From Nageia nagi (lineage: Eukaryota > Pinophyta), in NCBI GenBank assembly GCA_050084985.1, contig JBITNC010000001.1, positions 84,940,001 to 85,004,000 of the forward strand: 64,000 nt of DNA, given 5' to 3'. Below the pieces are notes generated by a model. That model ran no database searches. It saw nothing but the letters and a program-made list of their open reading frames with translations, and was not told where the DNA came from. The position numbers and the translations under genes are program-made. This document shows positions 1 through 12,850 of the stretch, in pieces (positions within the stretch are counted from its first letter, which is position 1; each line of letters begins with the position of its first letter).

Positions 1-239
1 TTCTCGTAAGGATTTATATTATCCTAATTGGGAACCTAATGCTTATTTTGATAATTTTTCTTAAAAACTCTTCCCTATCTTCTTCTGAATTCTTTTTAGA
101 TGCTACACTCTAACATCCAACACTCCTTACTCTAGTTTAAGTTGCAATACTAGAAGGATTATCAATCAACTTTGTTGGTTTCTTTTTTTTTTTTCAGCAC
201 CTCATCACTTATAATAAAAATCAAGTTTGAATTAACATC

Positions 240-745
240 AACCTCTTTATAATTTAGGTTCGCACTTTGGACCTAAGCATCCTCTTTCTTTTTAACTTGT
301 TTATTTTTGGCCTTGGCAACAACTTGAGCTTATATGGACCCTTTAGTAGCACTAAGATTTGGTTTCCAAGCTTTCTTGGATGAAAGTAAGTCACTTTTTC
401 CATAGTTACTACTTTCCCCAACCTTCTTGACTCTTTTCTAAGAGCCCTTGACCTTGAAATACTCAATTAAAGTAAGGTTGTCTTCATTCTCATCACTACT
501 AACCAGGTCTTGAGATTGTTTATCAATTGCAACATCAAATTGAATAGGGACTTTTACATCTTCATTACCACTCTATTTATCAAATAATTTATCCCCTTCC
601 CTAACCTTAAAACTAGGATTTTTCTTATCCAAATCCTTGATATAAACCAAGTAAATGATATATTCATATAGAGGTAGAGCTAGTATATTCCTCTTAAATC
701 TTTCAATGGAATACTCAATTGAATTACAAAATGAAGAAATGAAAA
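240..745 (-). pseudogene. Unassigned coding-like fossil
   Basis: Read on the minus strand, one frame stays nearly open from about 745 down to 240, with only a few in-frame stops. The longest unbroken piece is 254-466. The inferred peptide is charged, with an acidic middle (SSDENEDN) and a lysine-rich tail (KAKNKQVKKKEDA). I do not recognise a domain. It could be the end of a LINE ORF1 or of another retroelement gag, but no zinc knuckle is visible. It lies downstream of the neighbouring LINE on the same strand, so it is not that LINE's ORF1 in normal order. Confidence 0.3.
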
Positions 746-1689
746 TTTATTTTATCTTTTACTAAAAAAATAAAATGGTTGAACAAATTGAAATGATACA
801 CATAGGAAACCATGAATCTACCTTCAAGTGTAACATACCTCATCAAGGCTTTTGCTAGGCTTTTCCATAAATTTGGAAAGCATTTTTAGCTTACCCCTGA
901 CTATAACTTTTTCAATTTGAAGTACTTGTTAAAACTCTTCACAAAATTATCTTTAGCCTACAATATTATTTATTTTTCTTCTCTTATAAATTCTAAATCC
1001 TTATTTTACCATTTGAATAACCTTTGCAACTATCTCAAGAGATAAGCTAAATTCAATACTATTGAAGATACATTTACCTTCATTTTATGATTTGATAACA
1101 ACTAGCAATAATTTCCTATCAAAACCCTTTCATGCTATGATAAAATATTGTAAACCACCCTTAACCATCATATTTCATATCTTTATTTCTTCCTAAACTT
1201 TTGCATGGTCACTGGGATTAGTTATGATTACATCTCCATGCATCTCATAGGCTCAAGAACATTAATAGCTTGAGATTGAATCTAGACCATGGTAATGGAG
1301 GTGAAATGGGTAAATTCCATAACAAAAACTTAATGAAAGAGAGACTCCATGCTAAATAATCATATCATACATCACATCAAACTTCAAATAGATCCTAGTT
1401 ATGCTATCTACAAAGAATACAAAAGGAAACACTTACCACCTGTCTCTCCAACATGCCTTGGAAAAGACACTACAACATATCACATGATAACTTTGAATGG
1501 AAATTATGTGAGATGAAAAAAGCATGGATTATGGTAACATAGGTATAAATGCTTAAACTATAGAGGTATCAATTGACATGACAAGTTGGAAAAAGACACA
1601 TGCATTACACCTTAAGACAAAATCAAATCAATATCATGTCATGAATGAGGCATGGATAAGCTTATTTAAAAAGTTGAAAAATGTAACCT
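746..1689. other. AT-rich stretch, nothing recognised
   Basis: I see no convincing open frame, RNA gene or repeat here. Short minus-strand pieces near 840-960 look weakly coding-like but match no family I know. Confidence 0.4.
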
Positions 1690-1964
1690 CCTTAATTGTT
1701 AGTGTTCACCTTTTCTTCTAAATTATTATTAATTTTGTTCAAGGCTTTATAAATTTTTTCTTTGATGCACACTTTGATATTTTTGCTTGCCATAATTATA
1801 GCCATTTTAAAAACCTTTTTTTGCTACACTTTATTTACCTTCAAATAATATTAAGTTTCTCTCTCTCCAACTCTACCATATTATATGAGAGAATGAGAAG
1901 TTCCAAACAATATTTTTCCCTTTATACTTTATATTTGGATATTATTAAATAATCAATTGTTGGA

Positions 1965-2159
1965 TTATTTTTGGGAGAGGACATAAAAACCAACCAATTC
2001 TTTCATATTATTCCAAACTTGTTCAAAGTAAGGACATTGGAAAAATAAGTGAATTATGATTTCTTCAACCTTATAGCAAAGGCAACAACTATTTGGTAAA
2101 TGAAAATATTTTTTATTCAAGTTATTTACTATGTTGAGCTTAGTATAATCATAATCCAA
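1965..2159 (-). pseudogene. LINE reverse-transcriptase zinc-binding domain (zf-RVT)
   Basis: A 64-residue open piece holds C-C-L-C-Y-K followed by HLFFQCPYFEQVWN, the Cys2-His-Cys pattern and W-N ending typical of the zf-RVT domain at the C-terminal end of plant L1-type ORF2 proteins. Downstream on the minus strand (about 1850-1750) a further W-x-x-RN...IF-like stretch fits the usual tail of these proteins. In the family this domain follows RT and is thought to help bind nucleic acid. Here it is a remnant without a full reading frame. Confidence 0.75.
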
Positions 2160-2239
2160 ATAAAAAAGACATTTTTTAGGGTCAACCCTTTAAGCCATAC
2201 CTTGGTCCACATGTTCTTTTACTCTTCTTCTATATAATT

Positions 2240-3522
2240 ATTCAACCATCTCACTACATCCTTCACTGTGTACTCTCCTTTACTTGAAGCACTCAATTAC
2301 ACTCCATATTTTTCTTAATTTAGCTTTCCATGAGATACTTCTATCTCTTCACTTATTGTTGATATTGTTTATAAGATATTAAGGGTTTTTCTTTGATCTA
2401 GGAATCCTCCCAAAATTAAAATGAATCTTCACTTCCAACCTTACATTTAATGTTATTGTTTACTATAAATCTAGCATCCACAAGAATAGTCCAAAATGGT
2501 AACCCATAAGGTGGGTTTTCTATTCAAAGGATTTGGTTATCTTACAAATATTTATATGTACACACCTTAATATAATCTCTTTCTTTTCTGATAGGAATTT
2601 TCCATACTAATTTACCTCTAAGAGCCTAATTTAATAATTTCATCTTTCTTAGACCCAACCCTTGTTTTAGCTTTTCTTTGCAAACTTTATCCCATTTTAC
2701 AAAAGAAAAATTCCTTTATTCTGAATTACTACTCCAAAGAAATTTTCTACAATTAGTATCTATCTTATTTATAATAATTACTAGAATCTTTAAAATGCAT
2801 GCACTATATGTAGGGATACTATTAAGAGTATTCTTAATCAAAAGAAGAAGCCTAGCTATGTAGGTTAGAAGCTTACCTTTCTAGCCAACAAGATTCTTAT
2901 CTATCTTATCAATAATAAAATCCCAATACTTAGCCATTAATCTTCCCATAAATAGGGGCATTCCCAAGTACATTGTTGGTAATTCTCCAACCTTGCACCC
3001 AAGGATTTTAACAATTATTATTTATTTTTCACTCTAAAAAGGGCATAAATAGTTCATATTTTTGTAAATTAATCATTTGGTATGAAGGTTTCTCTTATAG
3101 TTTTAAGATCTTTTTGAAATTCATTTCTTCCTTCTCATGGGCTTGCCCTATCCAAATTGTACCATTAACAAATTGATGATGTGTTATTAGTACACAAGCT
3201 CTCCTTGGTTTGGAAATAATTAAGTTACCTTCCTAATGTGCTTATTTTATGGTTCTCCCTAAATCCTCATCCACTACAATAAATAAAGGAATATTGGATC
3301 TACTTGATCAATACCTCTTTCAAAACTTACATAACCCTCTAGTTTACCATTAATTAGAACTAAAAACTTAAGAGTAGATATACATACCATTACCCAATCT
3401 CTCCATTTAGGCTCAAACTTGAACTTATCTATGGTTTTATCTAAGAAAGAACAATTAACTATATCATAGGCTTTCTCCATATCCAATTTAAGCAATATCA
3501 CCTCCTCTTTTTTAACTTTCAC
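2240..3522 (-). pseudogene. LINE reverse transcriptase core and tail, broken
   Basis: The open piece 3274-3522 holds LKLDMEKAYD, the RT motif with the first catalytic aspartate of LINE RTs, and ends with RGIDQVDP, a decayed RG-x-RQGDP motif. Further down the minus strand, in shifted frames, come remnants of the YLG-x-PL, FLW, VKWDKVCKEK and GLGLRK motifs of the RT thumb and tail. The Y-x-DD box region (about 3000-3270) is too eroded for me to read. The fragment cannot encode an active enzyme. Confidence 0.75.
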
Positions 3523-3730
3523 AAACTATAGCAATTAATGCATGAGTATGATTCCATCAATCTTTTGCCTCCCATTAAAAAAGTTATCTTGTTATCTCAA
3601 AATAATGTTAGGGAGCAATCCTTTCATTCCTTTTTCCAATATCTTTGTTATGATCATATAAAGGAAATTACATTTCCTTTGGTTCCTTAGCAGTAGTAAC
3701 TTTTGGAATGAATGAAATAAATGTATAATT

Positions 3731-4120
3731 CTAGGCTTTTAAGAGTTTACCTTTCTTAAATAAATATACTACCACTTCAATAACTTCATTTTTGATAATT
3801 TCCCAATTGTCTTGGATCAAGACAATAGGAAAATCATCTAGCCTAAGAGCATTATATCCTTGCATTGTAAAAAGATCCTTCCTCACCTCCTCTTTAGAAG
3901 TTTTTGTAGTCAACTTTTCATTGGTTTCTTTATTGATAATCCTTGATGTGTGCTTTAAGATATTTTCCATTGCTAACCTATCCTGATTTTCATCCTCACT
4001 AAGAATAGTTCTATAGAAACTAGTTATTTCCTTTTTTATATCATTCTCATTTTTAGTTAATTGACCATTATTTTTCTTCAAATTTGAAATATTGTTATAA
4101 CCTCTTATATTAAAAGTCAT
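3731..4120 (-). pseudogene. LINE ORF2 linker before RT
   Basis: A 129-residue open frame matches the segment between endonuclease and RT in plant LINEs. It begins with an N-x-I-x-x-L like segment and continues with EITSFYRTILSEDEN. A conserved Q-G-Y-N-A-L-R-L-D-D-F-P stretch (decayed APGPDGFP) follows, then NWEIIKNEV and LFKKGKLLKA. In the family this segment leads straight into the first RT motifs, which lie just below 3730 here after a frameshift. Identification rests on order and motif spacing rather than on one diagnostic residue. Confidence 0.7.
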
Positions 4121-4129
4121 GGTATTAAA

Positions 4130-4922
4130 AAAATTTGTACTTTTTTCTCCATGCTTGAGCCAAAAAATCCTTGATTTTTTCCTTCAATATATCTCTTCCT
4201 GAGTAATAATATTATAATAATTAGCCATAGTCTGTCTTTCTTTTTTTTTCTAATTCTTTAGTCCTTCCATTCCCAATAATTTCATGCTTTATTAAGTTCA
4301 TTTCTACTTCAATTACTCTTTTTATTTATTCCATATTCCAAATACTTATTTATTCCGCTTGTTTAACATTACCTTGAATTCCACTTGTTCCTTGAATATC
4401 TTGGTTTCACTAGATTTTTAGACTTTATTTGAAGTTTATATGAGTAATGCACATAAATTCAAATGTAAATAGGGCATTCCTTTTCTATCTTGGTTCTATT
4501 TTTAATCTCATTAAATAGTGATCTAAGGAAAATCTTGATAAGGAAGTGAGATCAGAGTTTTGATACTTATCTACCCACTTTGTTGAGAAAACCATCATAT
4601 TCAATCTTATTTGGATGAAATTATTTCCAATACTTCTATTATATTAGGTGTATTAGTGTTATGTTAAATATAATTCAATAAACCTTTCTTCATTAAGGAA
4701 ATCTTTTAGATCCAGAATACCTCTCATTAAATTTACTCTACACAAAAATGCATTCTATGCCCCTCAAGAAAATCCTAGAATTTTTTTTTTTTAGTTAGCT
4801 TATTGGGGGCATATATATTTGAGAAAAAGAAAGGAAAATGACTTTAGATACATTCAAATCTAACTATAATACATCATCTATAATCATAAGAAAGTCTTTC
4901 AATATTTATCAAGGTTGGGTTT
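4130..4922 (-). pseudogene. LINE apurinic-type endonuclease, C-terminal part
   Basis: Minus-strand translation near 4800-4830 gives NIYAPN, the endonuclease motif of L1-like ORF2. Further along (about 4510-4540), LSRFSLDHYL corresponds to the conserved LSRFL-x-SDH-x-P box that closes the nuclease fold. The N-terminal catalytic residues are absent because the sequence runs into the LTR at 4923. Several stops and frame changes separate the two motifs. Confidence 0.65.
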
Positions 4923-6755
4923 TGTTGATCAGAATAGTGTAACCTAAGGGTTTAGATTAGTATGTGCTCCACTACCTAATAATAACTAGGTTATTGAATG
5001 ACTGGAAAGTAGTGGGATTATTTGCTCATGGGGTTTACTACTCAATCTTTGGGTTTTAGGCTAGTTCCTATTTATGAAAAGGTCAAAAGTTACATAAAAG
5101 AGATAAAAGAGGTCAAGAGTAATAGGAAAGAGATCAAAACCTAAACTAATAAAAAAAAAAGCAAATAATATGAAAAACAAACTAAACTAATCATCCAATA
5201 CATCACTCCAAAGGCAATAATCCATGACCAATACTAAGAATAGAACAACTAACTTACTCTTGGTGTCTTGCAATTACAATACATAGCCATAATTTCATAC
5301 AATGCTTCATACAAAATGATTAAAAAAAATGATAACATCCACAAAATGTAGAGGGAAAAATACCATAATGTTATCATATATGAAAATACTTCTTACATTG
5401 GGTAACTTTGCTAAAATGTTCAACTTTTTGGACTTCTAACAGTCCACTATTCATAATGTTCTATTTACAATGGGTGGTTATCCACCATTAAAGACTATAA
5501 CTACCTCTTTGACTAGAAATAATAGAAACTTAAATATTTATAACATATATAGGATAATATACAACTGTAACTAATTATACAACATGTTATTCACTTAGTA
5601 CAAATGCTTGGGAATCAACAAACCTTCATTCTTCATGCCAATCCAACCATAATCCATCACTTTTATCTTTGACCAAGGTGAATCTATAATTGATCCTACA
5701 TTTATAAGGTATGTTTTACAAATTTGATAAGTACAATCAATCTATCTCCATAGTCAATGACTACCTAACTCTCTACAACCATTAAATATTTCTACTCTAT
5801 AGCTTCGAGTTGTGATCACTATAAGGGTGAGGGAAGATGTACCATTCTAGCATGAAAATTAGTTGTAGTTGACATGTTAATAGAATATTGGGGATCACAC
5901 ACTCTCGATCAAGTGGAATTGGATGTTCACCTTCTCTTATAGCATTTACTTATCCTTAGCAGGGTTTGTTGAATATGTGTTGAACTTATCACCTATAGAT
6001 TCCTCCTAAAAAGTGTGATGTCATCACTCAAAATTTGTAGGATATTTTCAATATGGAGTTGTGAATATATCCAACCTTGAATAATCATTAGGATCACTTG
6101 CTAACTAAGTCATTTCGAGCCTGCTAATTTTTTCTAAAAATAATGACATCACCATTGGATTTTCATGGGCCCTACTTTACTTGACTCTTATGAAAACATT
6201 ACCTGGTATATGACTTAACTTAAACTTACCACTATATATGATAGGGCCCAAAATAAACCCTTGACTATGCTTGATTAAAACATAAGTAATTTGACTTGCA
6301 ATAGGGACTGAACTTAATTTATACATACAAATATATTATATACATTAATACCTAAAAATGACTTAGCCAATTTTACAAAATGGACACTCTTGAGCCTATG
6401 AATTATACACATATTTTAGATATAATTCAATTAAATATGCACAAATAATACCTTCATTATAATAAAATGGTGTTTTTGAATGACTTTCTACAACCTAAGA
6501 GCCAACAATATGAACATGACTTGAAAACTACTTAAGCAAAACCAAGCTATTGCTAAGTGCATATATATAAGAATCTTAAACAAATACTAAGTATATACAA
6601 TTTATATTCAAGAATGAACCTATACAAGTATTTACAAATGAAAGAAAAGGCAATAAGAAGTGGGAATTATAGAATGGGTTTAATTGGGAAAGGAATGAAT
6701 GAATGAAAGAATAATGAATATAAAAAATTTTACCCCTTTAGAGTGTAATTCTGCA
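4923..6755 (-). repeat. 3' LTR of element A
   Basis: The 4923-5425 part matches the same-strand pieces 36586-36686 and 57499-57897. The whole length matches 57898-59748 in inverted form (for example 6012-6170 with 58505-58640). On the minus strand it starts near TGCAGAATT (6755) and ends ATCAACA at 4923. The inner end is judged from alignment with A2 and may be off by some tens of bases. Beyond 4923 there is no primer-binding site, so this is the 3' copy. Confidence 0.7.
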
Positions 6756-8371
6756 ATAATAATAATATTTTAGTAGCTCTTAGGGTCTTTAGCCTATTAC
6801 TATATAGAATCCTTATTTACCACTATCACTTGCTTGCCCAGTTGTATCTTTTTGTGGGGCCTATTACTGAGGGATCAACTTTGTAGACAATAAGGATTGA
6901 AGATTCTTGTATAGATCCTAGATATCTTTATTATCTACTTATGATAGAACTGGGCATGCTTGAAACTTTACAATAGTTTCTCTAAATCTTGTCAAAACAT
7001 TCTCCACTCTACCACCATTCAAAAATCTTGTAACTACCTCTCGAACTCTCTTATTTATCTCTTTAATATTTGACTCTTACCATAATTTATGATCCTTTAA
7101 TTGAATTAAATAATTAAAATACATATTTAAAAACCTTAGATCTATTTGTATTTGACCTCTATCCAGGTTTAGGGCTAATGCCAAATTCTTTAAATCATAA
7201 ATATCCTTTATTCTTATCAGAATTATCTATCCTAGCCTTGGAGTTACAATGGCTAGATCCTTTTCTATTATAAAACTAATCCAACTCTACATTTTTTTAA
7301 TTTTTTCTCTTGAGCCTTCTAAGGCCAACTTTTGGATTACATTATGAGCATCATATAGAAGTATAGCATGTTTTGCTTGATTTTTTCAAATAACACCATT
7401 TAGATAGGCTAACCATTCTTTCTCCAATTTTCTCAATTAAGTTTTTCCTATAATCTTTAATGATCTACAACAACTTTACTTTTTCATCACTTAAAATTTT
7501 ATTAGGTACCACAGTCTTCTAAGCTCTTCCTCTATTTTATGAGCTTTTTCCTTATCAATTATGCTAGATTGAGACTTTAGCTCTTCCATTTGTTTCTTTA
7601 ATTTCTTTAGCTTTGTCTTAGAATCCCACAACCTCTTATCATGTGTAAAGTTTTACTTGGCCAAATTGTTAATCAATTTTGTATTTTGATTATGTAATTT
7701 GACCATCATTTTATATTTTTACAAACAATCTTATTTGATTTGCTCAAGCTTTTTTTTTTTTTTTTTTCTATTTTGTTCTCCATAGATTAGAGACTTTTTC
7801 CTATTACTAGGAAAGTATTTACAAAAAACCTAGATTGATCTACTACTAGGGCACTTTGCATCTTTACAACTACAATGGTGGTAGGGACTTTATCTAACTA
7901 CCCATCCTTGAAGGGAATCTATGTAATTCTAATATCCCTTATGTCTATAACTTTACTCAATAATTTACCTTTTTGGTTTGGGAGTGTATAGGGTTTATTA
8001 ATAAATGTTTCCCAATCAATGGGCTCTACTACTTGAGTAGAAAAAATACTTTGTATTTCCTCACCTGAGGAGGTTGAATAAAGAATTAAATAATGATGGG
8101 ATGTACCTTCCTAAGAAGTTGATGTGAGTGTTTTTGGAGGAGGTATCTCTTTTGCTATTTTCTTAGTAGGTTCTATTTGTGGCTCTTCTTCTTCTTCAAC
8201 AATAGTGGCTTCTTCTTTCTCTTTTATCTTGTTCATTGGGATGTATTCTTTCTTCTTATTGGTGTCATCATCACCATCTCCACCCACTTCTCCTCCTCCC
8301 ATTTTTGTTGCACCTGATCCAAGCACATTACCCCCCTTATTGCACTTCATCCCTAACTTCTTCTTATGCAT
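6756..8371 (-). pseudogene. Unrecognised 3' coding fossil of element A, coiled-coil part
   Basis: On the sense strand of A, between integrase and the 3' LTR, translation gives long coding-like runs. An 86-residue open piece (8111-8371) is glycine- and glutamate-rich (GGGEVGGDGDDD, VEEEEEPQIEP). Around 7480-7620 a heptad-like Lys/Glu/Leu stretch (KTKLKKLKKQMEELK, then EKAHKIEEELRRL) predicts a coiled coil, and an alpha-helical, leucine-rich tail runs to about 6950. No domain is recognised. The position is that of env-like genes in some plant elements, but I see no signal peptide or clear membrane segment. Confidence 0.45.
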
Positions 8372-10100
8372 CCTAAAATACTATCATGTTTTTGCTCTAG
8401 GGTTTATGGGTATTAGCATCTAAGATTTTTGTCTCTCTCATGCTTGGTTCTAGATCTTCTTATTATATCTATGGGGATGTGATCTAGGTGCTTTTAGCCA
8501 TTGCTAGTTTTGTTGGAGGCTTTTGAGCTTTCTCTAAGGTCTGTTGCTCATTGGTTGGTTCTTTGACTATCAACTTAATTCTTCTTTATGTCTTTGGGGA
8601 AGACTTCTATAAGAAGTAGGTGTTTCCATCAAAATCTCATTTCTCTTCCTTGGTCCTACTTTTAAGATTACTCTTCTTCAAGTTTTCTTCTATTATGGTC
8701 CTTAAGCTCTTCTTCTTGTTGTGCCAATGGCTAATCATCTTGTGATTGTTACCTTGAAAATTAGGTGTAAAATGTTAGCCCTTATTTGGTAGTATATCTT
8801 TCATATACTAGGCATGCTAGTAATGATCATGCTCAAACTCACTAAAAGGCTTATTTTCAACATGTGTGACCTTGGTGGTATATTCAAATTTGTACTTTGT
8901 AAACTATTTAATTTTATTGGGTCCCCATCCTAACTCATACTAGAATTAGGCAATGATCTCTAGAGCTAATGTAAACTCTTTCCTCCTAGCTTCCCATAGT
9001 TTATATGGTTTTATCCCTTCAAGAGCCATCCATTCTTTACCCAAAATATTGATTTCCCACTTTGGGGAGGCGTCAACTTCTTATTTAGTTTGAATTGAAA
9101 AGTACTCTATATGAGTTTGGGCTTCATGAGTGAACATTGGGCATTTTTTATTTTCTTTTATAATTTCTATAAGTTCCCCTATGGGGTCATATATCCAAGG
9201 GTTTTCTATGTTCTATAATTTAAAATTCTAAATAAAAAAACTAGACAACTCTTTTGTACAACCTACTTCATAGCTGCCATCTTAATTATGAGTTTGAAAT
9301 TACCACCCTACTCATATCTAGTTTCTATTACATAGGTTTGCCTATCCATTTCTAAAGAATTCAAATATGGAGTAACAAACTTGGGTAACAAATAAGAAGT
9401 GTCAAAATATTCATACCTTAAAATAACTTTCCTCTATTTCAAGAAATACCAATCTCTAATTTTATTACTACCTTGCAACTCTTCTCAAAAAGTTTGGTCT
9501 AGTCTATATACATTTTTCCCCATGAGAATCTCCATGACTAGGGAAAAGCATTTCTCCATGAACTCATAATAAGAGCCATGAAGTTTGGTGAGTACTAGAA
9601 CTGTCATGTTGATTGATGCAAGTCTTAGAAGCACTTGTTGGTACTATGGATAGTCCTCCATCTCCCAAAAATTGCATTTTTTGGTGGACAATAAATCACC
9701 ATAGATAGGAGGAATTTCTAAAATTTCCCTTACTAATATTAAATAGATTCCTTCTAATCTCATTAAATAAGAAGGAAATAAATTCATAACAAACCAAACC
9801 TTCAACAATGTTATAAGTCATTTTGACCATGGCGTCTTCTCAAATAATGAAATATCATAACTTTGGAGGAGCTTGGTGGTATTCCCACCATACCTCTCAT
9901 CGATTAAGTTGATAATATCATCCTTGTATTGATAGAAATCTCAATTTTCCTTTCTTAGATCAATTTGCTTTTGAATATGGAAGCTCCAATCATTTGGAAT
10001 TGCAAGTGTGTTGATAATGGTGGTAGGGGAGTAATCCAAGAAGGTGTGTAGTAAATAATTTGACTCTTCCTTTTCCTTCCTTTACTCCTTGTACACCATT
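8372..10100 (-). pseudogene. Unrecognised 3' coding fossil of element A, N-terminal part
   Basis: From an ATG at 10100-10098 one minus-strand frame reads for about 280 codons to roughly 9260 with only about six stops (TAA, TGA and TAG). The composition is clearly protein-like, for example NTLAIPNDWSFHIQKQ, LRLASINMTVLVLTKLHGS and FVTPYLNSLEMDRQTY. It continues, with frame changes, towards the acidic and coiled-coil segment below 8371. It is in the same sense as gag-pol and downstream of integrase. I do not recognise the family. It may be a captured host sequence or an element-specific extra gene. Confidence 0.45.
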
Positions 10101-10979
10101 ATGATGTATCCCTATAGTTATGCCTTAATTTATTGGGATTGAGGAGTTTTGGACATGCACATGACTCATTTAGTACAAATATGCCACACCTTGATCAATC
10201 ATGATATTATTTCCTACCATCTTCATTTTACCCTTCCTCACCACTTTAGCCTCTCATTTTGTAAAAATAGCCTTTCTACATCCACATGTTAGGTATCCAT
10301 GTGACTAAGCACTCCCCTCTCAGTCTAGTTTACACTAGGGGCATTCTCCAAGTACTATTCATGGATCTTTGTTAGTTCCTCAACTCCCTCCACTAAAATG
10401 ACCACAGTCTACTATGGTTTAGTCATTATGCTTAGTAGTTTCTTTACAACTCAGGTAAACATTAAGCTCACCACTCAACTGTAGTGTAAATAGGTCCTCC
10501 AACTCAATCATCACTTGGTAATGGAAACTCTTAAAAATAGTATAGCTCTATGCAAATGCTTGAAGGATATGGCTCTAAAAATTGCTAAGTGAGGAATGAT
10601 AGAGTTAGGACTATATTTTATTTGTTTAGGGTGTCTGACTCCTATCTATTAATGGTCATTAATACATTAGGAATTACAAGGTTTACATGGAGTGCTATTT
10701 CATACTTGATAAGTGGGATGGCATTAAACTCAATCAAATCAATTTTAAATTAGAAGGCAAGGTGCAAGTTGGAAGCTATTTTAAGAAAATCTCACTTTAA
10801 ATGTGAATCCTTTGACAAGATGTTTTACAACTGTCAGATTTAACTTCCACCATGCCTAGTAAATGCAACCCTTAATGACTATCTAACTCTTTGGGAAGTG
10901 CATCAATGGAAAATACAATACATACACATTTTTTTACCAAAAGAAACATAATTAATAAAAAGGACTATTTATAATGTAC
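10101..10979. other. Spacer between integrase and 3' coding fossil of A
   Basis: No reading frame, repeat or RNA gene that I can support. It probably once formed untranslated sequence of element A. Confidence 0.4.
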
Positions 10980-12185
10980 AAGTTTAGTAGGTGTTATTAA
11001 ATCACCCAATCACCTGGTAATATTTGAGATGGATCCCATTCACTAGTATAGGCATATTTTAGGATGTGAAAATACCTTGTAGCCTAAATGCTTTATTTTG
11101 CAAGGCTTAAATGATAATATAAGACCCACTCCATAAGCAATCAAATTTTTGGTGCCTCTTGAGCTTTGCTCTTTCCTCATCCCATTTCAGGACTATATCT
11201 ACAACTTCAAACTTCACCTAGGAAGACTTCTTTTTATCAAAATATCTTTTAGCAATATTTTTTCTATACTAGAAATCTTGATAATCTTTATTTATAGCTT
11301 ATTCTAGCTTCATCAACTAATTGAATCTTACTTGAAATGGCTCAAAGTCATAATATTTCAACTCTTGTAGCATTTTTAGTGCAGGCAACTCAAGATGAAT
11401 AGGTACCATTGGTATCTTACCATAAACTAATGCATAGGGTGATGTGTTGATAGCCAACTTGATAATAATTCTATGATCTCATAATGCATAGTATAGCTTT
11501 GTGTGCCACTACCTAGAATTCCCTTCAATAGTTCTTTTAATAATCTAGGTTAAGTTTTTGTTTGTTGATTTAGCCAACCCATTCCCTTGTATGTAATAAT
11601 TTGAAGATAATATCCAATACATCTCATACTCTATAGCAAACTTTGATAATTTAGCCCTAGTGAATGTAAAACCATTATTTGATACAATTGTCTATGGGAT
11701 ACCAAAATAAGTGATCAATCTTTTTATCATCTCTATTACTACCTCTTGCTCTGCACTTTTGCATGGTATGGCTTATGACCATCTTGTAAAGTAGTCTATT
11801 GTAGTTAGGATAAACTTATGACCCACTAAAGAATTTGGATCTATAGCACCAATTAATTCTAAACCCCATTGGTTGAAAGGTTTTTCAATGACCATAGGTT
11901 TCAGAGGCATGTCATCTTATCTTCTCTTTCCCACATACTTGATACACTTATCACATTATTGAGCTATTTTCAAAGCATCTTGAAATATTGTAGGAAAATA
12001 ATATCTCACTTGTAATATCTTTGCTACTGTAGTTGGACCACTATAGTGTCGTTCAAAGAATCCATAGTGAAACTCATGCAAGATTCTCTGAGCTTCATCT
12101 TGAATTACACATCTTAACAAGGTTTGATAAAAAAATTTCCTATAGAGACTATCATCAATCAATTTGAATTTCAATGCCTAGAGCT
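10980..12185 (-). pseudogene. Integrase of element A, broken
   Basis: The open piece 11956-12174 carries the zinc-binding region (HEFHYGFFERHYSGP, then RYYFPTIFQDALKIAQ). A CDKC pair follows just after a stop. Downstream come GHKFILTTIDYFTRW with the first DDE aspartate region, FGIP and SNNGFTF (the usual DNG is altered to NNG), ALVYGKIPMVPIHLELPAL, and a C-terminal KFDCLWSGSYII with VNGIHLKYY. These are the classical Ty3/gypsy integrase blocks in order. Several stops and the altered second catalytic aspartate make it inactive. Integrase normally joins the reverse-transcribed DNA to the host chromosome. Confidence 0.75.
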
Positions 12186-12199
12186 TGAATCTTCTTCTT

Positions 12200-12850
12200 T
12201 GAAACTATGAAAAGAATCAAGGCATTATCTAATTCTAAAGTAAATAATATATATATTTATCCAATCACTCTCTTCATTTGCATGCTCATCATCCTTAATA
12301 ATAGCAATCATGTGTGTTGTCTCTGCTATAGTTTTTATAGAGAGCTTTTCCTTTGATAAGCTTGGCTAGTTTAATTTCAACATCATATTCCATTATCCTC
12401 GTAATCCAACCAACATTCCCTTCACCCAATACTCCTTAGATAAAATAGTTTCTTACATTCAAATGAATGGTACATACAAGGACTTTATTTTGAGACACAT
12501 AATGCTTGAATGTTTTCAACCCTTTCATAATAGAAAATACTTGATTTTTAATTAATGAGTACCTTTTTTTATGTTTATATAGTGTTTGACTATGAAAGGC
12601 TATAGAATGTTCTTCTCTTTCATCATCCTTCTATGCTAGTATGATTGTAATGCTTTTCCTAGTTCCATAAGAATACATGATAAAATCTTTTAAAAAATAT
12701 AGATTTTTTAGAATTGGATATATTGTTATTGCTTTCTTGTGTTATGAAAAGCTAATTTTGCTTCATCTAACCAAGAAAATTGAGCATCTTTCTTTAACAT
12801 TGCAATGATTGGAGAAATAATCTCATAAAAAATCACTAATAAATTTTCTA
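12200..12850 (-). pseudogene. RT-linked RNase H of element A, eroded
   Basis: Between RT and integrase the minus strand gives GLKTFKHYVSQNKVLVCT, then RIMEYDVEIKLAKLIKGKAL. These are the HFR-YILG and EYDIEI...KL-x-GQGLA blocks that close the RNase H domain following RT in Ty3/gypsy elements. The earlier active-site aspartate and glutamate boxes are hidden by frameshifts. It is a second RNase H region, because another lies between protease and RT (32386-32940). Confidence 0.6.

Larger units (their letters stand above)
1690..4922 (-). mobile_element. L1-type LINE ORF2 fossil, 5' part missing
   Basis: The minus strand carries, in order, the end of an endonuclease, the RT linker, RT, the RT tail and an RT zinc-binding domain, the layout of plant L1-like LINE ORF2. 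Frames shift and stops interrupt it, so it is dead. The 5' end stops exactly where the LTR of element A begins (4923), so A probably inserted into the endonuclease part. The rest of the LINE would lie beyond A, outside this window. The 3' limit near 1690 is where coding resemblance fades; no clear poly-A tail or target-site duplication was found. Confidence 0.8.

Noticed and set aside
8124-8423. Plus-strand 99-residue open frame with a hydrophobic start
   Set aside because: It is the reverse strand of the acidic, glycine-rich coding fossil of A. Its serine/proline run is a complement artefact.
6756-10100. Calling the 3' fossil of A an envelope gene
   Set aside because: Position fits, but no signal peptide, membrane segment or cleavage motif was seen.
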